Source: DATAOG01 sp963798075
GTDB lineage: Bacteria > Pseudomonadota > Alphaproteobacteria > Geminicoccales > Geminicoccaceae
Assembly: GCA_963798075.1 (NCBI GenBank)
Contig: CAWCRU010000036.1
Coordinates: 124,001 to 188,000 of the forward strand
Reading direction: 5' to 3'
Length of the DNA stretch: 64,000 nucleotides
This document shows, in pieces, positions 37,865 through 46,003 of this stretch. A program made the position numbers and the translations under genes. Every line of letters starts with the position of its first letter. The first letter of the stretch is position 1. Below the pieces are notes generated by a model, which saw nothing but the letters and a program-made list of their open reading frames with translations, searched no databases and was not told the DNA's origin.

Positions 37865-38863
37865 GTGCTGCGCTACGTGGTCCATCGTCTCTTGATCATG
37901 GTGCCGACGCTGCTCGCGATCAGCCTGATCACCTTCGTGATCATCCAGCTGCCGCCCGGCGACTATCTGTCGAGCTACATCGCCGAGCTGCAGTCCCAGG
38001 GCGAGGCCATCCAGGGCGAGAAGATCGAGTACCTGCGCCAGATCTACGGCCTCGACCGGCCCTGGTGGCAGCAATATCTGGTCTGGCTGGGCGGCCTGTT
38101 CCGCGGCGACTTCGGCTACTCGTTCGAGTACGACCTGCCGGTCAGCGCCGTGGTCGGCGACCGCCTGCTGCTGTCGTTCATCGTCTCGTTCACCACCATC
38201 CTGTTCACCTGGGCGGTGTCCTTCCCGATCGGGGTCTATTCCGCCACCCACAAGTACAGCACGAGCGATCACGTCCTGACCTTCCTCGGCTTCCTCGGCC
38301 TCGCGACCCCGAACTTCCTGCTCGCACTCGTCCTTTTGTACTTCGCCAACGTGATCTTTGGCACCTCGATCGGCGGCCTGATGGCGCCCGAATACCTCGA
38401 CGAGCCGATGAGCTGGGCGAAGTTCACCTCCGTCCTCGCGCATCTGTGGGTGCCGGTGGTCGTGATCGGCACCTCGGGCACCGCCGGCATGATCCGCAGG
38501 CTGCGCGCCAACCTGCTCGACGAACTGCAAAAGCCCTACGTCGTCACCGCCAAGGCCAAGGGGCTGCATCCCTTCAAGGCGCTCTGCAAATACCCGCTGC
38601 GCATGGCGCTCAACCCGTTCATCGCCGACATCGGCACGCTGCTGCCGTCGGTGATCTCGGGCGCCGCCGTGGTCTCGATCGTGCTCTCGCTGCCCACCAC
38701 CGGACCGATGCTGCTGCGCGCGCTGCAGACCCAGGACATGTATCTCGCCGGCTCCTTCCTGATGCTGCTGGCGCTGCTCACCGTGGTCGGCGTCCTGGTC
38801 TCCGATCTGGCACTCGCCATGCTCGACCCGCGCATCCGCTTCGAGGGCGGCCAGAGCCGATGA
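37865..38863 (+). CDS. ABC transporter permease, DppB type
   Basis: A 332-residue membrane protein with the N-terminal YVVHRLLIMVPTLLAISLITFVI of oligopeptide/nickel DppB/OppB permeases, an exported loop, and later helices with the EAA-like coupling loop around YVVTAKAKGLHPFKALCKYPLR. The start is GTG with AGGGAGG upstream. The next permease overlaps its stop by four bases. No binding protein or ATPase gene is adjacent, so those parts must lie elsewhere. Substrate unknown. Confidence 0.92.
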   Translation: MLRYVVHRLLIMVPTLLAISLITFVIIQLPPGDYLSSYIAELQSQGEAIQGEKIEYLRQIYGLDRPWWQQYLVWLGGLFRGDFGYSFEYDLPVSAVVGDRLLLSFIVSFTTILFTWAVSFPIGVYSATHKYSTSDHVLTFLGFLGLATPNFLLALVLLYFANVIFGTSIGGLMAPEYLDEPMSWAKFTSVLAHLWVPVVVIGTSGTAGMIRRLRANLLDELQKPYVVTAKAKGLHPFKALCKYPLRMALNPFIADIGTLLPSVISGAAVVSIVLSLPTTGPMLLRALQTQDMYLAGSFLMLLALLTVVGVLVSDLALAMLDPRIRFEGGQSR

Positions 38864-40005
38864 CCCACCACTACGTCAACCCGGAGCCGTTCGATCCGGC
38901 CGAGGCCGAGCGCCTGACTCCGGAGCAGGAGCGCTTCTACACCGCGTCCCAATGGCAGCTCATGTGGTGGAAGTTCCGGCGCCACCGGCTGGCGGTGATC
39001 TCCGCCTGGCTGCTCGTCATCATGTATGGCTCGATCCTGATCTCGGAATGGATCGCCCCTTACGATCTGCATACCCGCCACCCGGATTTCATCCATTTCC
39101 CGCCCCAACCGGTGCACTTTTGGCACGATGGCACTCTCATCGGCCCGTTCGTCTATGGCTTCACCTTCAAGCTCAACATGGAAAATCTGAAGCGCGAATA
39201 TTCGCCGGACATGACCAAGGTCGAACGCCTGCGCTTCTTCTGCTCCGGCGAGCCCTATGCGTTCTGGGGGCAGATTCCGGCCAGCTTTCATTTCGTCTGC
39301 CCGGACGAGGGCGGCACGCTGTTCCTGCTCGGCACCGACCGGCTGGGGCGGGACATGTTCTCGCGGATCGTCTACGGCGCCCGGGTGTCGCTCACCGTCG
39401 GCCTTTTGGGGATCACCGTCAGCTTCACCCTCGGCATCATCCTGGGCGGCCTGTCCGGCTACTATGGCGGTTGGGTCGACGGCCTCGTGCAACGGCTGAT
39501 CGAAGTGATCCGGAGCTTCCCCGAGCTGCCCTTGTGGATGGCGCTGTCGGCGGCCCTGCCGATCACCTGGGACCCGCTCTGGGTCTACTTCGGGATCACG
39601 ATCATCCTCGGCCTGATCGACTGGACCGGCCTCGCGCGCGCGGTCCGCTCCAAGATCCTGGCGCTGCGCGAGGAGGATTTCGCGGTCGCCGCGCGGCTGA
39701 TGGGGGCACGCCCGCGGCGGATCGTGCTGCGCCATCTGGTGCCGTCCTTCATGAGCCACCTGATCGCGTCGGCGACGCTCTCGATCCCAGCCATGATCCT
39801 CGGCGAGACCGCGCTCTCGTTCCTCGGCCTCGGCCTCAGACCGCCGATCACCAGCTGGGGCGTGCTGCTGACCGAGGCGCAGAACATCAACGTCGTCGCC
39901 CTCTACCCCTGGCTGATGTTGCCGGTCGTGCCGGTGATCCTGATCGTGCTCGCCTTCAACTTCTTCGGCGATGGCCTGCGCGACGCGGCCGACCCCTACA
40001 CCTAG
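38860..40005 (+). CDS. ABC transporter permease, DppC type
   Basis: A 381-residue partner of the preceding permease. After a soluble N-terminus and one membrane helix (LAVISAWLLVIMYGSILISEWI) comes a long periplasmic insert of about 110 residues, then LGTDRLGRDMFSRIVYGARVSL, diagnostic for DppC/OppC permeases, five more helices and the coupling motif FAVAARLMGARPRRIVLRHLVPS. The unusually long periplasmic insert is shared with peptide permeases of the YejE/YgiS-associated group. The ATG overlaps the upstream stop (ATGA). It is the last gene of this run; an operon on the other strand converges. Confidence 0.92.
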   Translation: MTHHYVNPEPFDPAEAERLTPEQERFYTASQWQLMWWKFRRHRLAVISAWLLVIMYGSILISEWIAPYDLHTRHPDFIHFPPQPVHFWHDGTLIGPFVYGFTFKLNMENLKREYSPDMTKVERLRFFCSGEPYAFWGQIPASFHFVCPDEGGTLFLLGTDRLGRDMFSRIVYGARVSLTVGLLGITVSFTLGIILGGLSGYYGGWVDGLVQRLIEVIRSFPELPLWMALSAALPITWDPLWVYFGITIILGLIDWTGLARAVRSKILALREEDFAVAARLMGARPRRIVLRHLVPSFMSHLIASATLSIPAMILGETALSFLGLGLRPPITSWGVLLTEAQNINVVALYPWLMLPVVPVILIVLAFNFFGDGLRDAADPYT

Positions 40006-40096
40006 GCGACAGCGCTACCCTGCCGCAGGCGACGGACGCAAGCCGCAGCCATGCCGGCCCCGGGCGGCCGCGTCCCGGGCCCCTTACCGCCCGAGC

Positions 40097-40771
40097 TCAG
40101 CGTACTGCCACCGGATAGGCGCAGATCTGGATGTCGGCGGCGAGCGGTTCGATCCCCTCGCTGCCGGCGGCGGCGGTGGGAGTGCGCTCGGCGCCGGCGA
40201 TCTCGAAGCCCGGCATGCTGCGCCGGGGCAGGGGCCCCGACCAGTCGGTGCCGCCGCGGGTCTTGGGCTGCAGCTGCGGCATCAGCTCGCTGACCGCCAT
40301 CGGTCGGGCGGGCTCGATGCGGGCCTGGAGCTGCTCCAGCTCGCGCACCGTCTTGTCGGCGGCGACCAGGTAGATCGTATGCGGCGCGATGCTGTCGGAC
40401 GCCAGCCGGTAGGCGACCGTGCCGTAGGGCGTGAGCCTGGGCTGCAGGCGGCGCACCTCGGTCGTAAGCGGCGGCAGCGCGCCCTGGTTGGCGAGCTGCC
40501 AGGCCAGATCGAGCGACGCGACGGTGAAGCCGTAGAACACCTTCGACCTTTGGTCCAGGCCGTCGAACACGATGTCGAAGGCCTGGGTCGCACTCGCGTC
40601 CGCCGCCACGGTCTGCGTCTCGGGCTGGACGATCCACGGGCAAGCGGCCGACGCGAGCTCGGCCATGCCGGTCACGATCGCCGTGGCCGTCGCCAAGGCC
40701 GCAGCGACCCGCAGGGCGTCGTGCGGACGCAGAACGCGCCGCCTGACGGCAGAGGGACTCACGGATTGCAT
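40097..40771 (-). CDS. Secreted protein of unknown function, last gene of a four-gene operon
   Basis: 224 residues with a long signal peptide (LRVAAALATATAIVTGMAELASAA) and a mature part rich in beta strands and Q/L/R. Two cysteines (CPWIV near the start and ICAYPVAVR at the end) could form a disulphide. No family is recognised. The ATG lies inside the end of the upstream Lon-like gene (13-base overlap), so expression is probably coupled. An envelope role in the neighbouring curli-like locus is inferred only from position. Confidence 0.65.
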   Translation of the reverse strand: MQSVSPSAVRRRVLRPHDALRVAAALATATAIVTGMAELASAACPWIVQPETQTVAADASATQAFDIVFDGLDQRSKVFYGFTVASLDLAWQLANQGALPPLTTEVRRLQPRLTPYGTVAYRLASDSIAPHTIYLVAADKTVRELEQLQARIEPARPMAVSELMPQLQPKTRGGTDWSGPLPRRSMPGFEIAGAERTPTAAAGSEGIEPLAADIQICAYPVAVR

Positions 40772-42168
40772 GGGACTGACCTCTCTACGGTTTGAATGAC
40801 GAATTTGGCCGCTCCCGGCGCTTGGCCGGCGATGAAGTTGGTCGCCGCCGTGACATCCAGCGCCGCACCCTGATCGGTGCCGGCAGCCGATGGAAACTGC
40901 TTGATCAGCTTGTCGCGCAAGGCGTCCGGATCGAACGGCGTCTCGGCCTTGGCGAGCAGCACGAGGCCATTGTTCTCGGGCCGGTCGTTGAGCTGCCAGC
41001 CCCACTCCCAGATGCCGCCGGGCGCCACCGTCACGGCCTCGTTGCCGGCGAGCTGCGGCACCATGATTTTGGACCCCGAGTGCTCGGAGACCATCACCTG
41101 GGCGACGTAGTAGCGCTCCGGCCGGAACCAGTTGACGAGGGCGCCGCGGCCGGCTTCGGGGTCGCCGATCTGGACCCGCCAGCCGAGCGTCTCGCCGGCC
41201 GGGATGCTGCGCGCCAGGCCCTCGTGGCCGAGCGGGACCGGATAGAAGCCGCCATCTTTGGTGAAGCAGACCCGGTACGGCTCGGACTCGGGCGCCGTGC
41301 CGCCGCCGGGCAGAAAAGCCATCGCGACCGGCCGCTGTTGCAAGGCCGACCAAGCGTAGCCCGTGAACGCGACCAGCACCAGGCCCGCGACCAGCGCCTG
41401 CGCCACCCGGTCGTGGAACAGATGGCGGGCCCGCAGCGCCTTGAGCTCGGCCGCGGCCTCGCTGAGGCGCTCGACCGGGACCACCCGCACGCCTTGCGCC
41501 TTCAGGTCCGCGACCTCGGCCAGGCTCAGGACCTCGCGCCACTCGCCGTCGCGCTCGAAGCGGCGCGGGGTGAAGAACAGGACCTCGCCGCCCGTGCCGA
41601 CCCCGGGCAGACCCTGATAGCGGGCGAGCGTGCTGACCAGGCGGAGCTTGGCTGGCAGGGAGCCCACCGGCAGCACCTCGACGTCGTCGTTGAGCACGCC
41701 GCGCGGTTGGCCGCCGAGCGCGCCGGTCGCGATGATCTGCCGCTGCCGGCTGCCGCTCGCGCACATCAAGAGCGCGAGTGCCAGGCCCAGCTCGGCGCTC
41801 CGGCCTTCGCTGGGCCCCTGCGCGCCGGCGGGCTGCAGGCGCTGACCCTCGATCCAGGCGAGCCGCGAGATGCGCTGGTAGAGCGCCGTCAGCGGCTGGC
41901 GGATGCCGAGCTTGCGGACCGCGCTGGCAGCGGCGCAGCCGGCCTGATAGAGGCCGACCTTGCGCAGGGGCGCCGCCACCCGGTCCCAGTCCTTGTCGCG
42001 CGCCTTGGCGTCAACCTCCCGGCTCGCCTCCTCCTCCTGCTTGGTCAGGGGGTCGAAGGCGTAATGCTGGGTATAGACCTCGATCAGCCGGTCTTCGGCG
42101 CCGTCGCCGGCAAGGCCGCGGCCGCCCGGCTGGACAATCGGGATCTGGACGGTGCGCCGGCTCGACAT
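40759..42168 (-). CDS. Membrane protein with degenerate Lon-protease-like domain
   Basis: 469 residues. Residues about 115-240 resemble the Lon (S16) proteolytic domain: GRSAELGLALALLMCASG (S124 at the catalytic-serine position) followed by VEVLPVGSLPAKLRLV and VLFFTPRR...GVRVVPVERLSEA. The usual catalytic Lys of the GGLKEK motif is replaced by Pro (SLPAK), so activity is doubtful. One membrane helix (about 255-275) leads to an extracytoplasmic domain of about 190 residues with strand-rich segments. It overlaps the following secreted-protein gene. A transmembrane sensor or chaperone role is possible; no full-length match is known to me. Confidence 0.7.
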   Translation of the reverse strand: MSSRRTVQIPIVQPGGRGLAGDGAEDRLIEVYTQHYAFDPLTKQEEEASREVDAKARDKDWDRVAAPLRKVGLYQAGCAAASAVRKLGIRQPLTALYQRISRLAWIEGQRLQPAGAQGPSEGRSAELGLALALLMCASGSRQRQIIATGALGGQPRGVLNDDVEVLPVGSLPAKLRLVSTLARYQGLPGVGTGGEVLFFTPRRFERDGEWREVLSLAEVADLKAQGVRVVPVERLSEAAAELKALRARHLFHDRVAQALVAGLVLVAFTGYAWSALQQRPVAMAFLPGGGTAPESEPYRVCFTKDGGFYPVPLGHEGLARSIPAGETLGWRVQIGDPEAGRGALVNWFRPERYYVAQVMVSEHSGSKIMVPQLAGNEAVTVAPGGIWEWGWQLNDRPENNGLVLLAKAETPFDPDALRDKLIKQFPSAAGTDQGAALDVTAATNFIAGQAPGAAKFVIQTVERSVPCNP

Positions 42169-42201
42169 GCTGGCTCTCGCGCTTCCGCCGCCATCCGCGG
42201 C

Positions 42202-42798
42202 TCAGAGGTCCTCGACCAGGCCGATCACGGGCTGCAGCAGGACCAGGCGCAGCGCCGCATCATCGGGCAGGCGGACCTGGCCGTCGCCATCGGCGTCGAG
42301 CGGGATCAGGGCGATCGGCTCGCCGGTGCCGCCGGCCGGCGCCAGACCCAGGGTGCGACCGGCGAACTCGTCGGCGGCCAGACCCAGTGCCTGCAGGGTG
42401 ATCAGCAGCTCCTCGCCCACGCTCGCGACCTTGAGGCGGAAACGGCCGTCGGCGGTCTCGAGCTCGCAACTCGGCAGGGCGATGCCGAGGCCGCCGCTGT
42501 CGGCGGCCAGACGCACGATCTCGGCGATCGCGGTGAAGCGCTGACGGTTGGGGCTGAACCTCGGGCTGAACGGAATGATCTCGGCCGACGGCCGCGGGGC
42601 CGGCGCCGCGACGGGCGCGCGGCCGCGCTGCAGCCAGTCGCCGAGCGCCTCGCCTTGCCGGCGCGGGCCGAGGATCTGCAGCAGGGCGTCGACCTGGGCG
42701 ATCGCGACCGGCGGTTCGGTGTCGATCAGCCTCAGGCGGTGCTCGGCCCGTCGCCACAGCTCCAGGGCTTCGGCGTCGGACAGCTTGCGATCGGTCAT
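42202..42798 (-). CDS. Hypothetical beta-rich protein in the Lon-like operon
   Basis: 198 residues, cytoplasmic, in two parts: a helical N-terminus (LSDAEALELWRRAEHRLRLI...ALGDWLQRG), a Pro/Ala linker, and a strand-rich C-terminus (LPSCELETADGRFRLKVASVGEELLITLQALG). AAG-GAG ribosome site seven bases before the ATG. No family recognised. Its place between the sigma-linker-like protein and the Lon-like membrane protein suggests an adaptor or regulatory partner; this is inference from order only. Confidence 0.65.
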   Translation of the reverse strand: MTDRKLSDAEALELWRRAEHRLRLIDTEPPVAIAQVDALLQILGPRRQGEALGDWLQRGRAPVAAPAPRPSAEIIPFSPRFSPNRQRFTAIAEIVRLAADSGGLGIALPSCELETADGRFRLKVASVGEELLITLQALGLAADEFAGRTLGLAPAGGTGEPIALIPLDADGDGQVRLPDDAALRLVLLQPVIGLVEDL

Positions 42799-42821
42799 GG
42801 CGGATCTCTCCTTGGGGCGGC

Positions 42822-44180
42822 CTACTCGTCCGGTGAAGCGTGTCGCCGAAGGCCTCTCTTGATGATCGCTTCGGCACGCTGACAGAGCTGCTCGGCCAAT
42901 TCTGCCTCTTCCAAGACCGTGAGTTCGGGATAGGATTCGATCAACCGCTGAAATTCCTGGTCGTGCAGCACCCCATGGTCGCCCGGGCCACCATGGATCG
43001 GCCGCTCATTGCCGATCACCTCGCTGAAAAAATAGGTCATCAGCGGGTCGAACCAATCCGGCCGGTCATCGATCAGCATGCGCGCCCACTGGCCGGCCGC
43101 GCGGCGTCGGGTCACCGTCTCCTCCACGTCCGGGGCGTCGGGATCGGCCAGCGTCTCGTGTCTTGCCCATTCGTCGCCGCTGTCGTCGGAGCCCACCGGG
43201 TCGTCGAGCGAGAGCGAAGCGTAGCGCAGGATGCCCATGCCGTGCTCGGTGGTCGCGAAGTCGTCGAAGCTGGCACAACCGGCAAACTGCTTGGCGCTTC
43301 CCTTGAGCTGGTTGAACGCACGCCGATAGGCGTCGATGTTGTCGTCCTCGATGCCGAGCCGCATGAGCTCCTCGGCCGGCCGGCGCAGCTGCTTCATCTC
43401 GCGCAGACGCGCGATGGAGGGCTCGTCGCGGTCGTGCCAGAGCTCCGGGTCGAGGCCGCAGGCGCGCAGCAGCATGTAGCGCTCGTTGAGCGAATCGAGC
43501 ACCCGGACCAGCATCAGCTGGACCTCGGCATCCTCGGCGAACGCCGCCGCCAGCGGCACGGGGCTCGCGTCGAGGACCTCGAACAGGGACATCTCCTCGG
43601 GAACCTCGGCGCAGCAGTCGCCGCGGATCAGCCAGATCGGCCCGTACTCCTCGCGCCGTCGCTTGAAATCATCGCTGTAATCGTCGCCCTGGCGGGCGCG
43701 CTGCGCCGCCAGCTCGAGGGCGACAGGATTGAGGAAATCGGGCGCTTCGCCCGCCGCCCCGAGGGTCGCATCGCGGCGCAGCTCGGCCGTCTGCCAGCCG
43801 TACTCGGCCGGGCCATGGCGGCAGAGCAGCCCGAACAGCAGCTGCATGTTGCCGGGCTCGTGCCTGAGGCGGCGGGCAAGCTTCGGGCGCCGCGCCAGAA
43901 CCTTGTGCAGATAGACGATGCCCTGCTCGTGGATGCGGGCGCTGCCGCCGTCGGGCAGGGTCCAGTTGTACCACTGCGTGTCGCGGTCGATCCGGTAGTC
44001 GCGGTAGAGCAGCTGCTCGACGTAGGTCCGGCGGGACAGGGTGAGAAGGATCGCAAGGTGCAGCCGGTCGCGCTCGAGCGGCGCGCTCACCAGGCATTGC
44101 TGCAGGATGCCCAGCATGTCGAGCGCCAGGCGATCGAGAACGGTGTTGATCTGAAAGCCTCGAACTGGCTTCGCCATCAT
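42822..44180 (-). CDS. Hypothetical protein with sigma-factor-like linker, first gene of operon
   Basis: About 452 residues, mostly helical and acidic. Residues about 325-360 contain SLDDPVGSDDSGDEW...LADPDAPDVEETVTRR. This pattern is strikingly like the region 3.2 linker of sigma-70 factors (SLD-PVG-D...DAPDPEE...RR), but no region 2 or helix-turn-helix region 4 is evident. The start is ambiguous among GTG 44183, ATG 44180 and ATG 44177. Three genes follow on the same strand at short spacing or overlap. It could be a diverged regulatory protein; the resemblance may be chance. Confidence 0.6.
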   Translation of the reverse strand: MMAKPVRGFQINTVLDRLALDMLGILQQCLVSAPLERDRLHLAILLTLSRRTYVEQLLYRDYRIDRDTQWYNWTLPDGGSARIHEQGIVYLHKVLARRPKLARRLRHEPGNMQLLFGLLCRHGPAEYGWQTAELRRDATLGAAGEAPDFLNPVALELAAQRARQGDDYSDDFKRRREEYGPIWLIRGDCCAEVPEEMSLFEVLDASPVPLAAAFAEDAEVQLMLVRVLDSLNERYMLLRACGLDPELWHDRDEPSIARLREMKQLRRPAEELMRLGIEDDNIDAYRRAFNQLKGSAKQFAGCASFDDFATTEHGMGILRYASLSLDDPVGSDDSGDEWARHETLADPDAPDVEETVTRRRAAGQWARMLIDDRPDWFDPLMTYFFSEVIGNERPIHGGPGDHGVLHDQEFQRLIESYPELTVLEEAELAEQLCQRAEAIIKRGLRRHASPDE

Positions 44181-44365
44181 CACGTACCCCCGTCCCGGAC
44201 GGAGCGCCGGACGACCGGATCGGTCGCCGGTGCCGTACCGGCCTCAAGGGGGCAATCTTTCAGCATCGGCCGGTCGAGACAAGAGCCCTGCGAACGGCCG
44301 GACGGCGGGACGCTTGGCGCCCCGCCGTGGTTGCGACTGGAACGGGAGTGGCGTCGGGGTTCGTC

Positions 44366-45061
44366 CTAACCGGTGAGATTGGTGAACATGACCCGACGAT
44401 TGACCGCCGCCGTCGGATGGGACGGATCGTAGAGCTCGGTCTCGCCTTTGCCGACGAACGGCAGCCGCTCGGGAGCGATGCCGTGCTGTTGGATCAGATA
44501 GGCGCGCACGGCGCGGGCGCGCAGCTGCGAGAGCGTCAGGTTGTAGTCCGCGGAACCGACGGCGTCGGCGTAGCCCTCGATCTCGACGGTCTTGTCCTGC
44601 ATCAGGTCGTCCTTGAGGACGCCGGCCAGGCGGTCGAGCACCGACTTGGCATCGTCGGTCAGGCGGAACGAGTCGAACTCGAACTGGACCCGGGCGTTGA
44701 TCGACTTGGTCGCCGGCGGGTGGGCCTGCTGGGCCACGGCGGCGGCCTGCTGCTGGCTGCCGGCGACCGGCGCCAGGTTGGCGTCGGCAGGCGTCACGGC
44801 GGCCGCGGAGTTGCCCAAAAGACGGATGCCGCGCGGGGTGATGCCGCGGGTCTTGCCGGCCCAGCCGCGGGTCAGCATGGTGTCGCCGGGTTGGGCGCAG
44901 GTGGCCGGGATGACCTCGTTCAGCGCCCGGAAGATGTCGCAGTCGCTGGCCTCGTTCAGCCAGTAGGCGGCGTCCTGCGCGGCCACCGGCGGCGCGAGCA
45001 GCGCGAACGCCAGGCCAGCGCCGAACAAGCTCGAGACGAACGCCTTGGTGGTGCGGGTCAT
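44366..45061 (-). CDS. OmpA-family peptidoglycan-binding outer-membrane protein
   Basis: 231 residues: a signal peptide (SSLFGAGLAFALLAPPVAAQ), a region of about 100 residues with two Cys pairs (DCDIFRALNEVIPATCAQPG) and an OmpA C-terminal domain (VQFEFDSFRLTDDAKSVLDRLAG; VEIEGYADAVGSADYNLTLSQLRARAV; GKGETELYDP; NRRVMF) that binds peptidoglycan non-covalently. There is no beta-barrel domain. It is transcribed divergently from the curlin-like gene across a region with direct repeats, suggesting joint control; an anchor between the fibre or pore and the cell wall is plausible. Confidence 0.88.
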   Translation of the reverse strand: MTRTTKAFVSSLFGAGLAFALLAPPVAAQDAAYWLNEASDCDIFRALNEVIPATCAQPGDTMLTRGWAGKTRGITPRGIRLLGNSAAAVTPADANLAPVAGSQQQAAAVAQQAHPPATKSINARVQFEFDSFRLTDDAKSVLDRLAGVLKDDLMQDKTVEIEGYADAVGSADYNLTLSQLRARAVRAYLIQQHGIAPERLPFVGKGETELYDPSHPTAAVNRRVMFTNLTG

Positions 45062-45425
45062 TTTTAGCTCTCCAGCTTGGTATGTCGATCACACCGCCTC
45101 ACTTCGGGATAGCGCTGCCGGACCCGGGCGCTCAATGACGCCGATTTTCGACCAGCACTCAAACGTGTCGAGCCGAAAACAGACGCGCGGGCGCGACGCG
45201 CGCGTTCACTGCTATGGGTAAGAGCGATCACATCTATGGGTAAGAGCGATCCCGGCGACCATCGTCCGGCCGCTCTCCGGCCAACCGGAGCGACCCATCG
45301 AGAAAAAAGCGAAAAAAGAACAGCGGCGTCGTTGCAGCTATCCCGAACTCCATTGCTGCGAGGGGCGAAGGACCCCGAGCCCAACAACCCGATGCCCTGG
45401 CATCAGCAGCGATGAGGAGCCACCC
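45062..45425. other. Divergent promoter region between ompA-like and curlin-like genes
   Basis: 364 bases with no supported gene. Both promoters should be here. The notable structure is the pair of identical 18-bp direct repeats at 45212-45251. Further right are A-runs (GAGAAAAAAGCGAAAAAAGAACAG near 45299-45322) that could bend DNA or bind MucR-like regulators. Confidence 0.6.
45212..45251. promoter_or_regulatory. Pair of 18-bp direct repeats with 22-bp period
   Basis: CTATGGGTAAGAGCGATC occurs at 45212-45229 and again, identical, at 45234-45251. A 22-bp period is about two helical turns, so two bound proteins would lie on the same face of the DNA. It lies about 150 bases from the ompA-like start and 175 bases from the curlin-like start. 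Candidate operator; the regulator is unknown. Confidence 0.6.
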
Positions 45426-45740
45426 ATGAAGCGTTTCCCGATTGCCGTCGCCGTTGCCGCCTTCGCCCTGATGGGCGCCAGCAGCGCCTTCGCGACGGGC
45501 CCCAAGATCGACGGCATCGTGACCCAGACGGTCACCGCCGAGCGCAACAACAACACCGCGACCGGCAACGACAGTCTGGCTCGGCAGGCGTTCGGCGTCC
45601 TCAACGCAGACGTCTCCGGCACCGTGACCCAGACCCTCACCGCCACCGACAACAACAACACCGCCCAGGGCAACGGCTCGCAGGCCTGCCAGGCCTTCGG
45701 CGTGATCGGTCCGGTCGAGGACGCCTGCGGCACGAAGTAG
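45426..45740 (+). CDS. Secreted curlin-like two-repeat protein
   Basis: A 104-residue protein with a signal peptide (MKRFPIAVAVAAFALMGASS, cleaved near AFA) and two imperfect repeats at residues 30-60 and 65-95, 21 of 31 positions identical, offset 35. Each has VTQT-TA, then NNNTA-GN and ends QAFGV. The Q/N/G/T-rich, short-repeat design is like curlin (CsgA/CsgB) and HfaA-type fibre subunits, though it does not match the classical SX5QXGXXNXAXXXQ repeat closely. Two Cys near the C-terminus are unusual. A good AGGAG site precedes the ATG and a terminator follows. A CsgG-family gene lies 650 bases downstream. Confidence 0.7.
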   Translation: MKRFPIAVAVAAFALMGASSAFATGPKIDGIVTQTVTAERNNNTATGNDSLARQAFGVLNADVSGTVTQTLTATDNNNTAQGNGSQACQAFGVIGPVEDACGTK

Positions 45741-45848
45741 TCCGAGCCGAGCAAGGCCCGCCCAGGACAGCTCGAGGAGGCATTCGAGCACGAGCACCGA
45801 TCGGTGCCATGGCCTCGCCCGTACCTGTCGTGGCGAACCTGCGAAGCC

Positions 45849-45883
45849 AACGCCCGCCCTCGATCCCGAGCGGCGGGCGTTTT
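45849..45883 (+). terminator. Rho-independent terminator after the curlin-like gene
   Basis: A perfect 10-bp stem (AACGCCCGCC at 45849-45858 with GGCGGGCGTT at 45872-45881) runs into TTTT. It separates the curlin-like gene from the following genes, as expected when a fibre subunit is expressed at a higher level than its secretion machinery. Confidence 0.8.
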
Positions 45884-46003
45884 CGTTCGCCAGCCGACCC
45901 CGACAGCGGCAGCCCTCGGACAGGCGCGCCGTTCTATCCCAAATCCCGACAGTAGAAGCCACAACCACGCCGACCCGTCGGCCGCAAGCCTCGGAGTCCA
46001 CCG

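Noticed and set aside
40006..40096. GC-rich hairpin around CCCCGGG...CCCGGG as a bidirectional terminator
   Set aside because: The arms match for only about six bases before mismatching and no T tract follows; too weak to list.
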